Shown one piece after another: positions 14,332 through 23,328 of a DNA stretch of 64,000 bases. The stretch comes from VXMO01 sp965219405. Lineage in GTDB: Bacteria; Chloroflexota; Dehalococcoidia; UBA6926. Position 1 is the stretch's first letter; each line of letters begins with the position of its first letter. The stretch lies in contig OZ244736.1 in assembly GCA_965219405.1 (NCBI GenBank), forward strand, positions 1,240,001 to 1,304,000, read 5' to 3'. The position numbers and the translations under genes were made by a program. Under the pieces are notes generated by a model. The model was given only the letters and a program-made list of their open reading frames with translations. It was not told the DNA's origin and made no database searches.

Positions 14332-16059
14332 TCAACAGAAGTTCTGGGTTACATACACCTCTTCATCGTCATTGATGGCTACTCCGATACCCTCCACGTC
14401 ATAAGTACTGTTCAAAATATTTTCTCGGTGCCCCGGACTATCCATCCAGCCGTCAACCACGAGATTCGCCAACTCTTCCAACGAATAGTAGTCCTTGCTT
14501 ACGACAACGCCGCTAAGTGTCCAGTACTGACTGAAAAGAGATGCTCGGAAGATATTCTCTGCCAACCCATATGTGTAGTAGGTTCCGTAGTCCTTATGGC
14601 AGTCGTATCCCACTACAGCTCCTCGATCCGTAGGCGACTGCCCCCTTAGGTTTGTGTGCGAAAAATATCTGGCTGCTGCCATGTCCGCGCTGTGTGACCT
14701 AGCAATTGAAGCTAGTTCGGCGTCATGCCCCAATGAAGTTGTCCTCTGCTGGTTGACCAACTCGTGGATTCGCAGCTCAAGTGCGCCGATCCATCCGGCA
14801 CTTCCACGACTAAGGTCTGGCGTTGGCGTCGCCGTTGGCCTAGGGGTCGCCGTTGGCCGTGGTGTTGCGGTAGGGATCGTTGTAGCAGTGGGCGTAGGGC
14901 GCGGCGTAGGCGTGAAGGCGGGTGCGGGAGTGGGTTCAGACGGCGCCAAAGTCGGGTCATGAAATATTGCAATGGCTCGATTGAGGTGTCTCGTGCTTTC
15001 CTCTGACAGGCAATCTGCCAGTTCAGGCAGGTCGGTGGTGTCACGAACGGGCGGGTTCATGGCAATCCTCACCCCAATAGGCCGGTCAGGAAAGCTCTCG
15101 TAGAAGGCATCTGAATTGGTAGAACGCACACAAGCTCTCTCTTCATCCGACAGTCTGTCCATGATTTCCTTGCCAAGGGTCCCAGAGGTGATCGCGAATC
15201 CTGCCCATGGGGATACCGGAACGGGTGTCGGCGTTGGAACAGCGGTGGGTGAGGGCGTCGGAGTTGACGTTGCGGTTGCGGTAGGCGGGGGAGCTACAGG
15301 AGGGACAACAGAATCTGAGCCACCGCCGTCTGATTCCTCAGACCCGCCGCCAGGAATCTCAATGCCTGGGTCGTTCCACAAACCCCTTACCGAATCGACA
15401 ACATCTTCCAATGGGGTTTGAGTAAGGAATAGGGCGGCAACGGCGCCAATTGAGATCAGGCCTCCGGCGAAGATGATTCGGCGAAAGAATCGCCCGACTC
15501 GCCCCCTGCGTTCGGCACGCTTGCCCACGTCATCCCATAAACGCGCCTGTTCGTCCGGAGCCTGTTCAACTGTCTCCGTGTTCATGCCGGGCGCGAGAAT
15601 GGCACCCGCGCCCACGTCATCGTATTCCTCTTCCTCCTCTTGACGTTCTTGTTCTTCCGTTGCCTCCCGCTGGCGTGCTAACCGTTCCTCTTCTGCTTCT
15701 CTTCCAGCGTCGGTCACGACCTGCTCCACGGTTTCCATCAGCCGTTCACGTTCCGACGGCGTTAAGCCCGGAAGATTCGCCTGGGGCTTGAGAATCGACA
15801 CGCCGCCACGCGGGGAAGGGCGCGTAGTATACGTCGTGCGTACCAATCCATGGCCGCCACAGCGCGTACACCGTAGGATTCGACCACCCAGAAAGTGGGC
15901 TTGACCGCCCTGAATCAGACCGGCACCACGGCAGGCATTGCAGCTGACAGTATCCTGCGGAACTGGCTTACGCCCAGGGTTGTGCTCGTGATACTCATAC
16001 GCGTAGTTGTGCAGGCTTACCCTGCATGTACTACACGTGATGTAGGGAGTTCGGGCCAT
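14332..16059 (-). CDS. membrane protein with DnaJ-type zinc finger and C-terminal CAP (SCP/PR-1) domain
   Basis: A 575-residue multidomain protein. Residues 1-75 hold paired Cys motifs (CSTC, CNACRGAG, CTRCGGHG) like the DnaJ zinc finger. Residues about 95-185 are a charged helix rich in E/R. One membrane segment follows (IIFAGGLISIGAVAALFL). Then come Thr/Pro linkers (TPTPSPTAVPTPTP) around a small middle domain and, at the C-terminus, a CAP domain with HNL-type motifs (YFSHTNLRGQSP, GLAENIF, GWMDSPGHRENILN). The CAP domain should face outside, the zinc finger the cytoplasm. Role unknown. Start codon ATG with a weak ribosome site. Confidence 0.8.
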   Translation of the reverse strand: MARTPYITCSTCRVSLHNYAYEYHEHNPGRKPVPQDTVSCNACRGAGLIQGGQAHFLGGRILRCTRCGGHGLVRTTYTTRPSPRGGVSILKPQANLPGLTPSERERLMETVEQVVTDAGREAEEERLARQREATEEQERQEEEEEYDDVGAGAILAPGMNTETVEQAPDEQARLWDDVGKRAERRGRVGRFFRRIIFAGGLISIGAVAALFLTQTPLEDVVDSVRGLWNDPGIEIPGGGSEESDGGGSDSVVPPVAPPPTATATSTPTPSPTAVPTPTPVPVSPWAGFAITSGTLGKEIMDRLSDEERACVRSTNSDAFYESFPDRPIGVRIAMNPPVRDTTDLPELADCLSEESTRHLNRAIAIFHDPTLAPSEPTPAPAFTPTPRPTPTATTIPTATPRPTATPRPTATPTPDLSRGSAGWIGALELRIHELVNQQRTTSLGHDAELASIARSHSADMAAARYFSHTNLRGQSPTDRGAVVGYDCHKDYGTYYTYGLAENIFRASLFSQYWTLSGVVVSKDYYSLEELANLVVDGWMDSPGHRENILNSTYDVEGIGVAINDDEEVYVTQNFC

Positions 16060-16105
16060 GTGTGGTTTTCTAGAGGGGCCGATTGCGGCAAGTTCTCGCC
16101 CTCTA

Positions 16106-16900
16106 TTAGTCCTCAGTCAGCACGCCCGTAACTTGTGCCCTCACAAAAATACCAATCCCAACGGCGGCACCCACAACGGCAGGCGGTAGGAGGGCAGGAA
16201 GACCCTCGATGCCGAATGATGACAGCACCAACAACAATACGAAGGCGATTACAATGGCTAGTCCAAGGCAAGCTCCGCCAACCTTCTCCCTCTTGGAAAT
16301 GAAGCGTGTCTTCCTGAATTGACGTACCGCATCGGACTGGCTAGTGCGCCGAGTGGCTGCTCCGAAATCGTTTTGTGGAATTGGTTTGCGTGGGGCAGTC
16401 AATCGCTTTGACGGAAGAAGTTTGGAGTATCGTGCCCGAAATTCCTCGTCTGTCTGAATCCCCTTCCGTTGATTGCATGGGGCGCAGATGACTTGGAGGT
16501 TTGACTTGTCGTTGGATCCTCCTCGGACTACTGGCACAATGTGATCGATTTCGAAATTGCGCGCGGTTCGGCGATTGCCGCAATAAACACAAGTGTTGTT
16601 CTGGCGTCTCATCAATTCTTGTTTGAGTCCCTTGGGCCAGGCCCGTCGCTCCGTGGGCTTAATGCGCCGCTCGTTAGAGCGAGTACGGAGCATCAGCCCG
16701 ATCACTTTATCCGCAATCCACAGCGAGGCCACAACGATCCAAGCTATGAGGGTCTGGAGGATTCTTGTTGAGCGTCGTTGATCCTTCCTGCCTGGGTTTG
16801 TGTCTCCACCTGTATGGTGACTTGGGTTTCGGGCTCTGTGGTCACAGCTAGTGCCTCCCTGAGTAGTAGTTCGGTGAGCGTCATTGGGTTGGGTTAGCAC
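16106..16900 (-). CDS. membrane-associated HNH endonuclease
   Basis: A 264-residue protein (if the GTG at 16900 is used). The central HNH domain reads CVYCGNRR, then FEIDHIVPVVRGG, NLQVICAPCNQRKG: the two CxxC pairs bind zinc and DHIV supplies the metal His. Unusually, there is a membrane segment before it (ILQTLIAWIVVASLWIADKV) and two after it (GLAIVIAFVLLLVLSSFG and PPAVVGAAVGIGIFV). The N-terminal 45 residues are polar and may not be translated. A membrane HNH nuclease could act on incoming DNA; this is inference. Confidence 0.7.
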   Translation of the reverse strand: MLTQPNDAHRTTTQGGTSCDHRARNPSHHTGGDTNPGRKDQRRSTRILQTLIAWIVVASLWIADKVIGLMLRTRSNERRIKPTERRAWPKGLKQELMRRQNNTCVYCGNRRTARNFEIDHIVPVVRGGSNDKSNLQVICAPCNQRKGIQTDEEFRARYSKLLPSKRLTAPRKPIPQNDFGAATRRTSQSDAVRQFRKTRFISKREKVGGACLGLAIVIAFVLLLVLSSFGIEGLPALLPPAVVGAAVGIGIFVRAQVTGVLTED

Positions 16901-16912
16901 AGCGGGTTCTGG

Positions 16913-16932
16913 ATTCCCACTTTCGCGGGAAT
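16913..16932. repeat. dispersed palindromic repeat, copy 7 (inverted)
   Basis: ATTCCC-ACTTTCGC-GGGAAT followed by GAC, so the copy is in the opposite orientation to the others. It is the last copy seen in the window. Confidence 0.7.
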
Positions 16933-16988
16933 GACAGATGGGCGGTGGAGTTGATTGGTAGGTGGTCGAGAATGGCGTGCGCTAGCCC

Positions 16989-18179
16989 CTACCGCGGCAA
17001 TCCCAGTCCCCGCTGGGCAATGATATTCAGCTCAATCTCGCGTCCGCCGCCGGCGAAGCGGTTCATCCAGCTTAGGTAGGAGTTGACTTGCGGGTAGCCG
17101 TTCATCGGTGCGCGTGGGTCTCCGACGTTGAAGATGCCCGCCTCACGCAGCAACCGGTTGAGCGCGCCGAAGACGTTTGGGGTCATCTCGTCGTGGAAGA
17201 GCTTGGAGAACGCCGACTCCATCGCCGGAACCTCGCCCTTGCTCTGGATCCACGCGACCTGGTAGGCAATCATCCTGCCGATTTCGATGAGCAGGCGGGT
17301 CTCGGCCAACACATGGCGGGCGATGGGATCGTCCGTGATGTGGGAGCCGTCGGCCATCGGCGTTTCGCGCGAGTAGTCGAGAAAATTCTCGAGGTCGCGG
17401 AGTCGGTATGACGGGGCCTCGACGTTGGAACGCTCGAACGACATGTTGGTCATGGCTGCGTACCAGCCTCGATTGAGTTCGCCGATCAGGTTGCGGTTTG
17501 GCACGCGCGCCTCGTCAAGGAACACCTCCACCCATCGCTGCTTGCCAAGCGCGTCATAGAGCGGCCTGAGCGTGATGCCCTCCTGATGCATATCGACAAG
17601 GAAGTAGGAGATGCCGCGGTGCTTGGGGGCCGCCGGATCGGTTCGCACGAGATAGTGGCCAACGTCCGCCATGTGCCCGCCGGTGTTCCATATCTTCTGG
17701 CCGGTGATCACCCAGTCATCGCCGTCCTGCACGGCGCGCGTCTGCAGGCTGCCGAGGTCCGCGCCGGCGTTCGGCTCGCTGAAACCCTGCGAGAAGTTGA
17801 TAAGCTCCCCGCTCGCGATCTTGCCGAGCACTTCTTCCTTCTGCCAGTCCTGCCCGTAGTACATGAGGGTATGGGCGAAGAAGGTGGGCTTGGTGATGGG
17901 CGCGCCGTTGTAGGCCGCCGTCTCGCGGTACGCCAGCACGGAACTCAGGGGCGCGTTGGCCCCGCCGTATTCCTCCGGCCAGTGCATGGTGTACCAACCG
18001 CGCTCCGCCACTTTCTTCGCGTACTCGTGGATGCGCTGATCGTCCTCGACGTGGTGGACGTCATAGGAATAGACGGAATTGCTGAACGAGTCGATGCCCT
18101 GGTCGTCCCACTCTGAGCGGACGAAAGCCCGTACCTCTGTCTTTAGTTTTTCGTCGTCCTCAGTGAATTTGAAGTCCAT
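16989..18179 (-). CDS. acyl-CoA dehydrogenase family protein
   Basis: A 396-residue FAD enzyme of the acyl-CoA dehydrogenase fold: N-terminal helices, FAD/substrate strand QGFSEPNAGADLGSLQTRAV (core FSEPNAGADL), DWVITGQKIWNTGGH, and the C-terminal helix block ending GGGREIELNIIAQRGLGLPR. It would introduce the alpha-beta double bond of an acyl-CoA. Its start has GGGGAGGATTAGGCA upstream. It is closely similar to the dehydrogenase at 22080-23270 and shares its upstream element with the thiolase-like gene. The substrate class cannot be decided. Confidence 0.88.
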   Translation of the reverse strand: MDFKFTEDDEKLKTEVRAFVRSEWDDQGIDSFSNSVYSYDVHHVEDDQRIHEYAKKVAERGWYTMHWPEEYGGANAPLSSVLAYRETAAYNGAPITKPTFFAHTLMYYGQDWQKEEVLGKIASGELINFSQGFSEPNAGADLGSLQTRAVQDGDDWVITGQKIWNTGGHMADVGHYLVRTDPAAPKHRGISYFLVDMHQEGITLRPLYDALGKQRWVEVFLDEARVPNRNLIGELNRGWYAAMTNMSFERSNVEAPSYRLRDLENFLDYSRETPMADGSHITDDPIARHVLAETRLLIEIGRMIAYQVAWIQSKGEVPAMESAFSKLFHDEMTPNVFGALNRLLREAGIFNVGDPRAPMNGYPQVNSYLSWMNRFAGGGREIELNIIAQRGLGLPR

Positions 18180-18233
18180 TGCCTAATCCTCCCCGATTCC
18201 GCCGAGACGGCACCCTTGTTCATTGCGGACACA

Positions 18234-18260
18234 GTGACATAAATAGAGCAGAGTTGTCAC
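18234..18260. promoter_or_regulatory. inverted-repeat operator candidate upstream of an acyl-CoA dehydrogenase
   Basis: GTGACA (18234-18239), 15-nt spacer, TGTCAC (18255-18260). It lies 55-81 nt upstream of the dehydrogenase start and repeats the element at 12340-12366, including the spacer pattern TANNNAGNGCAGNGT. Conservation between otherwise unrelated upstream regions supports function. Confidence 0.6.
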
Positions 18261-18333
18261 GCGAGGAGAGGCCTATTCGATAGGCGTGAGAGTGAAGTTG
18301 CCCGAGCTAGCGGAATCTCAGCGACGTGCTCCG

Positions 18334-19548
18334 CTAAAAGCACACAGTCGGGTCTTCCGCTGCGGTAACTGTGTATGTCACGGCATACGACGGAGATGTA
18401 TCCTCGTAGGCGATATACTCGGCCAATGAGAGGTAGTAAGCCCCCGGGCGGTCTGTGAGCCACTGGTATTTTGCGAATCGACTTCTACCCTCTAAGTGGC
18501 ACTTCTTCACCGCAGCGCCGTCTGAATCGTACAGACTGACATCCGTCACTCGTGACCTGTGGTACTCAAGCAAAATGACTGGGTGCTGCCCTGCGGGGAC
18601 TTGCAGACGGTACCAATCTGCAGCGTCATCGAAAGTGAGCTCCCCTTCTAAACGCTCGCTGAGCCGTAAGGACCCGGCATCTCGAATTCGGTCACCAAGA
18701 TCATCTCGTTTCTTCAGAGTCAATGTATAGGCGCCCGTCCGATTCCTGATACCGTTGACCAAAACGAAATGCGCCTTGGAATCTTGCGCAGTCCACACAA
18801 AGTGGGAGGTATGGTCTCTTGAAAGATAGAGTCCGCTATACATTGATGACCAATTCTTCCCTTCGACAACCTGGACAGAATGATTGGGGGAACCGCCTGC
18901 CGCCGAGATTTCATACGTCTGCCCGTTGACGGCTACGAATGAGAACCAGTCCTGGTCACCTGCGACATCGATGTTTCCCGGGATTGAAGAGTTGACGGCA
19001 ATTGGGGCGGCGCTTCTTGGATGATTCGGAAAATCATCAACGAAGTCGGTAACGCTTATCGTGTAAGCGCCTTGGGAAGCGAAAATCACGTCACCGCTGA
19101 AGGATACGCCGGAGACCTTGAAATAGTGGGCGCCTGTCGCGCTGGCGGTCCATGGATACGTGTGTGTTTTCCATATGCACCGAACGGGGGAACAGTCGTT
19201 CCCAAACACGGATACAGATCTGTCGCCGCCAAGCCTCGAGCTGTCAACAATGTACGACTGTAATCCATCAGGGTCATGGATCCAGACTGCCGACTGCGAC
19301 ATAGTCCCGGCTTTGAGTGCAATCACGTAGCTTTGGCCGGCCTCAGCGGGAAATTGAAACCAGTCAATGTCACGGTCGTCAAATGTATGGATGTGACGAA
19401 TCTTCCCTCTTGCTGTGTCGCCAACGACAAGCGATGTTGCTGTCCGCTTGTCATCACCATGGAAATCGCCCGCGCCACGGAAATCACCCGCCACAAAAGC
19501 CACGGCAAGCAGCGCGAGAAAAGTTGTCACCCGCACAATCCACTTCAT
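18334..19548 (-). CDS. secreted protein with three PPC-like beta domains
   Basis: About 404 residues. It begins with a signal peptide (MKWIVRVTTFLALLAVAFVA). Three repeats follow, each with the PPC hallmark of an acidic-Asp-Trp-aromatic turn: DRDIDWFQF, GDQDWFSF and DDAADWYRLQV, and each ending in a tyrosine strand such as GAYTISV or GAYTLTL. Four Cys in the first domain (GNDCSPVRC and others) may pair. No protease or other catalytic domain is present, so it may be a binding or structural exoprotein. The ATG at 19548 is preferred to an upstream TTG. Confidence 0.7.
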   Translation of the reverse strand: MKWIVRVTTFLALLAVAFVAGDFRGAGDFHGDDKRTATSLVVGDTARGKIRHIHTFDDRDIDWFQFPAEAGQSYVIALKAGTMSQSAVWIHDPDGLQSYIVDSSRLGGDRSVSVFGNDCSPVRCIWKTHTYPWTASATGAHYFKVSGVSFSGDVIFASQGAYTISVTDFVDDFPNHPRSAAPIAVNSSIPGNIDVAGDQDWFSFVAVNGQTYEISAAGGSPNHSVQVVEGKNWSSMYSGLYLSRDHTSHFVWTAQDSKAHFVLVNGIRNRTGAYTLTLKKRDDLGDRIRDAGSLRLSERLEGELTFDDAADWYRLQVPAGQHPVILLEYHRSRVTDVSLYDSDGAAVKKCHLEGRSRFAKYQWLTDRPGAYYLSLAEYIAYEDTSPSYAVTYTVTAAEDPTVCF

Positions 19549-19605
19549 GAGGCCCAACTCTCGGACTAACTGTCCGTATTAGGTCAGTTTAGTTGGATTT
19601 CCCAT

Positions 19606-22017
19606 TTAGACCAGCACGCCAGCCTTTGTCAGTTCCTCCGCCTCATCGCTCTTCATGCCAAGCACCCGTTCCAGCACCTCCGCCGTGTGTTGGCCGGTCA
19701 GCGGCGCCGGTAGACGCACCTGCCCCGGCGTCTCTGTCAGTCGCACCGTCATGCCCGGATGCTGGAGCTTGCCTGGCCACGGATGGTCGATCTCCACAAC
19801 GTAGCCCCGCGAACGCAGATGCGGATCGTGATAAAGGTCCTCGCCGGACGCGACGATGGCCGCCTTGACGCCGACTTTCTGGCACGCCTGCATCACCTGT
19901 CCCGGCGTGCGGACGGACGTCCATTCGCCGATTGCGGCATCGAGTTCGTCATGCAGGGCATGTCGTGATTCTGCCGCAGCGCATTTCTCACGCAATTCGG
20001 CAGACAACTCGCCGCCCATGAGAGTGGCAAGCGCCTGCCACTCATCGTCCGTCTCGCATGAGATGGCCACCCACCTGTCGACGCCGATGCACGCGTACAC
20101 GCCCTGCGGCGCGGCTTGCGGGCTGCGGTTGCCGATGGGCTGCGGCGTCTCTCCATTAATGGTGTGTTCAAGGATGGCTGTGCCCATCATCGCCACGGCG
20201 GAGTCGATCTGCGTGAGTTCGATGTGCTGCCCCTCGCCGGACCGCTCACGCTCGTGCAGCGCCGCTATGACAGACAGGGCGAGGTGGCCCGCCGTTACGT
20301 AGTCCGTGTAGGCCTGCTTGGGTCGCTCATTCACGTCGGAATCAGCATGTCCCCACAGTGCTGAGATGCCGGCATAGGCGCCGATGCAGCCCCCATAGGC
20401 AAAGTAGTCGCGGATCGGGCCCTCGTATCCGTAGCCGGGGGCGCTCAAGACGATGATGCTTGGGTTGACCTTCTTGAGGTCTTCGTAGGCCATTCCCCAG
20501 CGGGGCAGGGTGGCGTAGTGGAAGTTCTCGAGCACAATATCGCTCTCCGCCACGAGCTGCCTGAAGATGTCCTTTCCCTCGTCCGAGTGGAGGTCTAGCG
20601 CGACCGAGTACTTGTTGCGGTTGATCTCCCCGTACATCGTGTTGGATCGAAGCCACGCGTCATGATTGTCCGGATCCATCACGCGTCCCTCAGGGAACTT
20701 GGTGGACTCGATGCGAATGACCTCCGCGCCGAAATCGGCCAGGTAGCGCGCGCCGTACGGCCCCGCCCACGACTTGGTCAGATCGACAACGCGGATCCCC
20801 TCAAGCGGCAGCTTGTTGTCCGGGGCGGCGATGGCCGCGGGTGTCACGTGCCCGTTCTCATGAGGGCGGGTGGTGATTGCGGCCAAATCATGGTTGTGCT
20901 GGCCGATGGTTGGGGCAGGGCCTTTGATCTCCCATGGCGTTCGGCTGAACCTGAATGGCGCTCCCTGCGATGAGTAAGTCCCAATAACCGGATCATCGAC
21001 ATCTGTCATGACTTCGCGCGCGATCGTGTGTGGGTGATTGATGAGTCCGACGATGTCGTTGACCGGCCCGGCTGGAATCTTGCGAGGGATGGACCCTTCC
21101 AGGAATTCCTGCACGGTCATCGACCGTGTGAATTCGGACATTCGCTCATCAAGGAACTCGACGGCGTCCGCGCGTACGGCGGCATCGTCAAACATCGAAT
21201 CCATGATCAGCGGGTCCTGCGTCCATTCCGCAAACGCCTCCCACTGGTGCGCCTGGATTAGGGACATGAAAATCCAACCGTCAGAGCAGGGGAAATAGTT
21301 GGTGGGACGGCCGCCGCTCAGCCCGCCCACCCGCTGCACAATCTCGCCGTAGGAGGCGTAGTAAACAAGGTTGAAATACTCGTGCGCCACGACGTCCTGC
21401 AGGGAGACATCCACCTCCTGCCCGCCGCCGCCGTTGCGCACGTGCCACCAAGCCAGAAGCGTTCCGTATGCCGCGTGCAGCGCGGTCATCTGCGCTCCCT
21501 GGTAGTGGGGCTGCGCGGCGGGAAGCCCATCGCGTTTCCCTTCCATAAAGGTCATACCACCCGCTGCCCCGGCGGTGAAGTCGTTGCCCGCGAATCCGGC
21601 GTGGATGCCCTTGCGCCCATACGGCGTGACGGTCGTCAGGATGATGTTGGGATTGACGGCGATTAGGGAGGAATAGTCGAGGCCGTGCGATGCAAGCTCG
21701 TCCTCGTTAAAGGAAGTAAGCAGCACGTCCGCGTTCGGGAGAAGAGTATCGCGAAGAGCGCTCAACCCCTCCGCCGTCTCAAGATCGAGCACAACACTGC
21801 GCTTGCCGAGATTGAACCGCAGGAAATAGAGGCTGCGCGGCTCCGTTGTCGGGCGGGACGGGTAGGGCGCGATATGGCGGGACGGGCTGCCCCCCGGCGG
21901 CTCGATAAGAGTCACGTCCGCGCCTAGGTCTACAAGGTGACGCCCAACAGGCTCAATCAGCTCGCCTGCAATCTCCACCACGCGCAGCCCGCTCAACGGC
22001 GCAGATTCGCCCATCAT
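19606..22017 (-). CDS. tandem-fused family III (CaiB/BaiF) CoA-transferase
   Basis: An 803-residue protein made of two CoA-transferase family III domains in one chain, about 1-390 and 400-803. Domain one starts LSGLRVVEIAGELIEPVG and has the catalytic Asp in VDVSLQDVVAHEYF. Domain two starts LEGIRVVDLTKSWAGPYGAR and has Asp in IELTQIDSAVAMMG. Both active-site Asp are therefore kept. Such enzymes move CoA between carboxylic acids. Normal members are about 400 residues and form interlocked homodimers; fusion gives an internal pseudo-dimer. It lies between two acyl-CoA dehydrogenase genes on the same strand and has its own promoter. Confidence 0.88.
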   Translation of the reverse strand: MMGESAPLSGLRVVEIAGELIEPVGRHLVDLGADVTLIEPPGGSPSRHIAPYPSRPTTEPRSLYFLRFNLGKRSVVLDLETAEGLSALRDTLLPNADVLLTSFNEDELASHGLDYSSLIAVNPNIILTTVTPYGRKGIHAGFAGNDFTAGAAGGMTFMEGKRDGLPAAQPHYQGAQMTALHAAYGTLLAWWHVRNGGGGQEVDVSLQDVVAHEYFNLVYYASYGEIVQRVGGLSGGRPTNYFPCSDGWIFMSLIQAHQWEAFAEWTQDPLIMDSMFDDAAVRADAVEFLDERMSEFTRSMTVQEFLEGSIPRKIPAGPVNDIVGLINHPHTIAREVMTDVDDPVIGTYSSQGAPFRFSRTPWEIKGPAPTIGQHNHDLAAITTRPHENGHVTPAAIAAPDNKLPLEGIRVVDLTKSWAGPYGARYLADFGAEVIRIESTKFPEGRVMDPDNHDAWLRSNTMYGEINRNKYSVALDLHSDEGKDIFRQLVAESDIVLENFHYATLPRWGMAYEDLKKVNPSIIVLSAPGYGYEGPIRDYFAYGGCIGAYAGISALWGHADSDVNERPKQAYTDYVTAGHLALSVIAALHERERSGEGQHIELTQIDSAVAMMGTAILEHTINGETPQPIGNRSPQAAPQGVYACIGVDRWVAISCETDDEWQALATLMGGELSAELREKCAAAESRHALHDELDAAIGEWTSVRTPGQVMQACQKVGVKAAIVASGEDLYHDPHLRSRGYVVEIDHPWPGKLQHPGMTVRLTETPGQVRLPAPLTGQHTAEVLERVLGMKSDEAEELTKAGVLV

Positions 22018-22040
22018 GTAACACCCCCCAATCCGCCGCT

Positions 22041-22070
22041 ACTATGCGCCCCTTCTCGTCTCACAAGCAA
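22041..22070 (-). promoter_or_regulatory. promoter of the fused CoA-transferase gene
   Basis: On the minus strand: TTGCTT (22065-22070), 18-nt spacer, CATAGT (22041-22046). The spacer end GGGGCG and the -10 region are shared with the promoter at 23329-23358 (GGGCGCATAGT). It lies about 25 nt upstream of the start codon. Confidence 0.5.
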
Positions 22071-22079
22071 GACGATGAT

Positions 22080-23270
22080 CTACCTAGGCAGGCCCAGGCC
22101 CCGCTGAGCAATGATATTCAACTGGATCTCCCGCCCTCCGCCGGCAAAACGATTCATCCAACTCAGGTAGGAGTTCACGGCGGGGTATCCGCCCAGCGGT
22201 GCGCGCTGCTCGCCGACGGTCATCGCCGCGTCCTGCCCCAGTATCCGCGCCAGCAACTCATACACGCGGGCCGTCATCTCATCGTGGTACAGCTTGGAGA
22301 ATGCCGCCTCCATCTGCGGAACCTCTCCCTTGCTTTGGATCGAAGCAACCTGCAACGCGAGCATCCGGCCTGTCTCGATGAGAATGCGCGCGTCTGCTAG
22401 CAGGTGCCGGGTTTGCTTGGCGTCGATGAGCCTACCGCCGTTGATACGGGCATCGCGCGCGTAGTCGATGAACCGTTCTAGATCGCGAAGCCGCCGTGCC
22501 GGGGCCTCGATCTGCGAGCGTTCAAAGGAAAGCGTCGTCATGGCGGCGTACCAGCCGCGATTCTCCTCACCAATCACGTTGCGAGAAGGGACACGTACGT
22601 TGTCCAAAAAGATCTCGCTCCAGCGGCGCCGGCCCAGCGCATCAACGAGGGGGCGCTTGACGACGCCGGGGGTGTTCATGTCGATGATCAGGTACGAAAT
22701 GCCGCGGTGTTTCGGCGCATCCGGGTCCGTCCGTACAAGGTAGTGGCCCCAGTCGACCCACGGATGATGCCCCTGGCTGTTCCAGATCTTCTGGCCGGTC
22801 ACCACCCAGTCATCGCCGTCCCTGACAGCTCGGGTCTGCAGGTTAGCGAGGTCCGCGCCCGCGTTTGGCTCACTGAAGCCCTGAGACCACGAAATGAGCT
22901 CGCCGCTCGCGATCTTGGGCAGAAAGAAATCCCGCTGCCAGGGCTGCCCGTGGAACATGAGCATGGGCGCTTCAAAACCGGGCTGGGCGATGGGCGCGCC
23001 CCGATAGGCCATCTCCTCGCGGTACGCGATCTGTGTAGTGAAGGGAACGCCCTGACCGCCATATTCGTGGGGCCAGTGCATCGTGTACCAGCCCTTCTCG
23101 GCCAGCTTGCGTGTGAACTCCTGGAACAGAACCTCATCCTCGGGAGTATCGACATCGTAGGAGTAGACGGAATTGATGTGGGATTCATACGGGGACTGCC
23201 AATTGGCCTCCACGAACTCGCGCACCTCTCGCTTCAGGGCCTCGTCCTGCTCCGAGTAACTAAAATCCAT
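22080..23270 (-). CDS. acyl-CoA dehydrogenase family protein
   Basis: A 396-residue homologue of the protein at 16989-18179, with the same motifs (FSEPNAGADLANLQT, DDWVVTGQKIWNSQGHH, end GGGREIQLNIIAQRGLGLPR). I start at MDFSYSEQDEA; 28 upstream in-frame residues are not family-like and contain the promoter. It may work with the other dehydrogenase as a heteromer, as ChsE1/ChsE2 do, or on a different chain length; neither is shown. Confidence 0.88.
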   Translation of the reverse strand: MDFSYSEQDEALKREVREFVEANWQSPYESHINSVYSYDVDTPEDEVLFQEFTRKLAEKGWYTMHWPHEYGGQGVPFTTQIAYREEMAYRGAPIAQPGFEAPMLMFHGQPWQRDFFLPKIASGELISWSQGFSEPNAGADLANLQTRAVRDGDDWVVTGQKIWNSQGHHPWVDWGHYLVRTDPDAPKHRGISYLIIDMNTPGVVKRPLVDALGRRRWSEIFLDNVRVPSRNVIGEENRGWYAAMTTLSFERSQIEAPARRLRDLERFIDYARDARINGGRLIDAKQTRHLLADARILIETGRMLALQVASIQSKGEVPQMEAAFSKLYHDEMTARVYELLARILGQDAAMTVGEQRAPLGGYPAVNSYLSWMNRFAGGGREIQLNIIAQRGLGLPR

Positions 23271-23328
23271 AGCGTCCCGTCCCTTCTCCCCGCTCCTCCA
23301 CCGCGCGGCGCAGTGTGTCCGCGCCGCC

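Noticed and set aside
14800..14940. Minisatellite-like GTTGG/GGCGT-rich stretch as a separate repeat element
   Set aside because: It encodes the Thr/Pro linker of the CAP-domain protein, so its repetition is explained by coding.
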